NCBI RefSeq assembly: GCF_016424485.1
Contig: NZ_JAELUP010000023.1
Coordinates: forward strand, 1-64,000
From: Paenibacillus roseus
GTDB lineage: Bacteria; Bacillota; Bacilli; Paenibacillales; Paenibacillaceae
Reading direction: 5' to 3'
Length of the DNA: 64,000 bases
Shown piece by piece: positions 63,825 through 64,000 of the stretch. The notes under the pieces were generated by a model. That model saw nothing but the letters and a program-made list of their open reading frames with translations, was not told the DNA's origin and did no database searches. The first letter of the stretch is position 1. Every line of letters starts with the position of its first letter. The translations under genes and the position numbers were made by a program.

Positions 63825-64000
63825 TCAAAAAAAATAATTTATCAACAAGCCCCGGATTTCTCCAACCCGCTCCAGAAGATCAATCCTGCCCTGCTCCGTA
63901 TCAAGCAGTTCCTCGCCCATACTGAGCAAGATCGCGTCCACTTCCTCCAGCAGCTTGTATCTTTTTGTCCGTCCGCGGCGGTCCCAGCCCTTGGTCTCCC
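63825..64000 (-). CDS. yaaR: YaaR-family protein (DUF327), C-terminal part
   Basis: The window ends inside this gene; only the last 57 codons are present, with the stop at 63825-63827. The visible peptide contains RTKRYKLLEEVDAILLSMGE and ends RVGEIRGLLINYFF, resembling the C-terminus of YaaR, which precedes holB in B. subtilis. Function unknown. Confidence 0.85.
   Translation of the reverse strand, partial: ETKGWDRRGRTKRYKLLEEVDAILLSMGEELLDTEQGRIDLLERVGEIRGLLINYFF

Overview
The window is a near-origin chromosome segment of an endospore-forming, low-to-middle GC Gram-positive bacterium, most likely Paenibacillus or a close relative. Gene content and order follow the B. subtilis yaaR-to-lysS region read backwards. 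The sporulation genes (spoIIE, yabP, yabQ, spoVT, fin, spoVG, sspF, yabG, spoVB-like yabM) and a nadA-nadB-nadC-coaX block between ftsH and hslO support this placement. Nearly everything lies on the minus strand. The clear plus-strand genes are a 5'-nucleotidase-like gene, one small unknown gene and abrB. No insertion sequence, prophage, CRISPR array, tRNA or rRNA gene was recognised, although two tandem rRNA-type promoters point out of the left edge.

Region by region (right to left is the direction of transcription): 63.8-59.8 kb carries yaaR (partial), holB, ricT, yabA, trmN6 (yabB) and rsmI. 59.7-57 kb carries abrB (+), an HD-domain phosphohydrolase and tatD. 56.8-53.5 kb carries a cyclic-di-AMP riboswitch leading into yabE, then rnmV and rsmA. 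53.4-46.5 kb carries yabG, veg, sspF, ispE, purR, ridA, spoVG, glmU and ctc. 46.4-44.9 kb carries an unknown small gene, a palindromic element, pth and fin. 44.6-40 kb carries mfd and a PrsA-like lipoprotein. 39.8-34.3 kb carries the 5'-nucleotidase-like gene and a phosphonate-type ABC transporter, which look inserted into the conserved order. 33.9-20 kb carries spoVT, yabM, yabN/mazG, hbs, rqcP, yabP, yabQ, divIC, an S1-domain gene, spoIIE, a VWA gene, a Ser/Thr kinase, tilS and hpt. 20-1.6 kb carries ftsH, nadA, nadB, nadC, coaX, hslO, a PpiC-type foldase, cysK, pabB, pabA, pabC, folP, folB, folK, an HTH gene, dusB, greA and lysS. A secreted stalk-domain protein follows.

Functionally the window joins housekeeping (replication clamp loader, rRNA/tRNA modification, transcription repair, FtsH, Lys-tRNA synthesis), cofactor supply (folate from chorismate, NAD, CoA) and sporulation control. 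The regulatory DNA is unusually readable. There is a Spo0A-type spoIIE promoter with a 21-bp spacer and a cluster of 0A boxes at abrB. SigH-, SigG- and SigB-like promoters stand before spoVG, sspF and ctc. Five hexamers at an exact 11-bp period (PhoP-box type) precede phnD, and a perfect-consensus promoter drives veg. Two parS-like sites (34.2 and 44.7 kb) fit an origin-proximal position.

The least explained parts are the 45.8-46.5 kb locus (a ~196-bp nested palindrome flanked by ~24-bp AT-rich direct repeats, then an unknown 80-residue gene and a further hairpin), the phosphonate/nucleotidase insert with its Pho boxes, and the long leaders of greA and the S1 gene. The prs, metS and yazA genes expected from B. 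subtilis synteny are absent from their usual slots.
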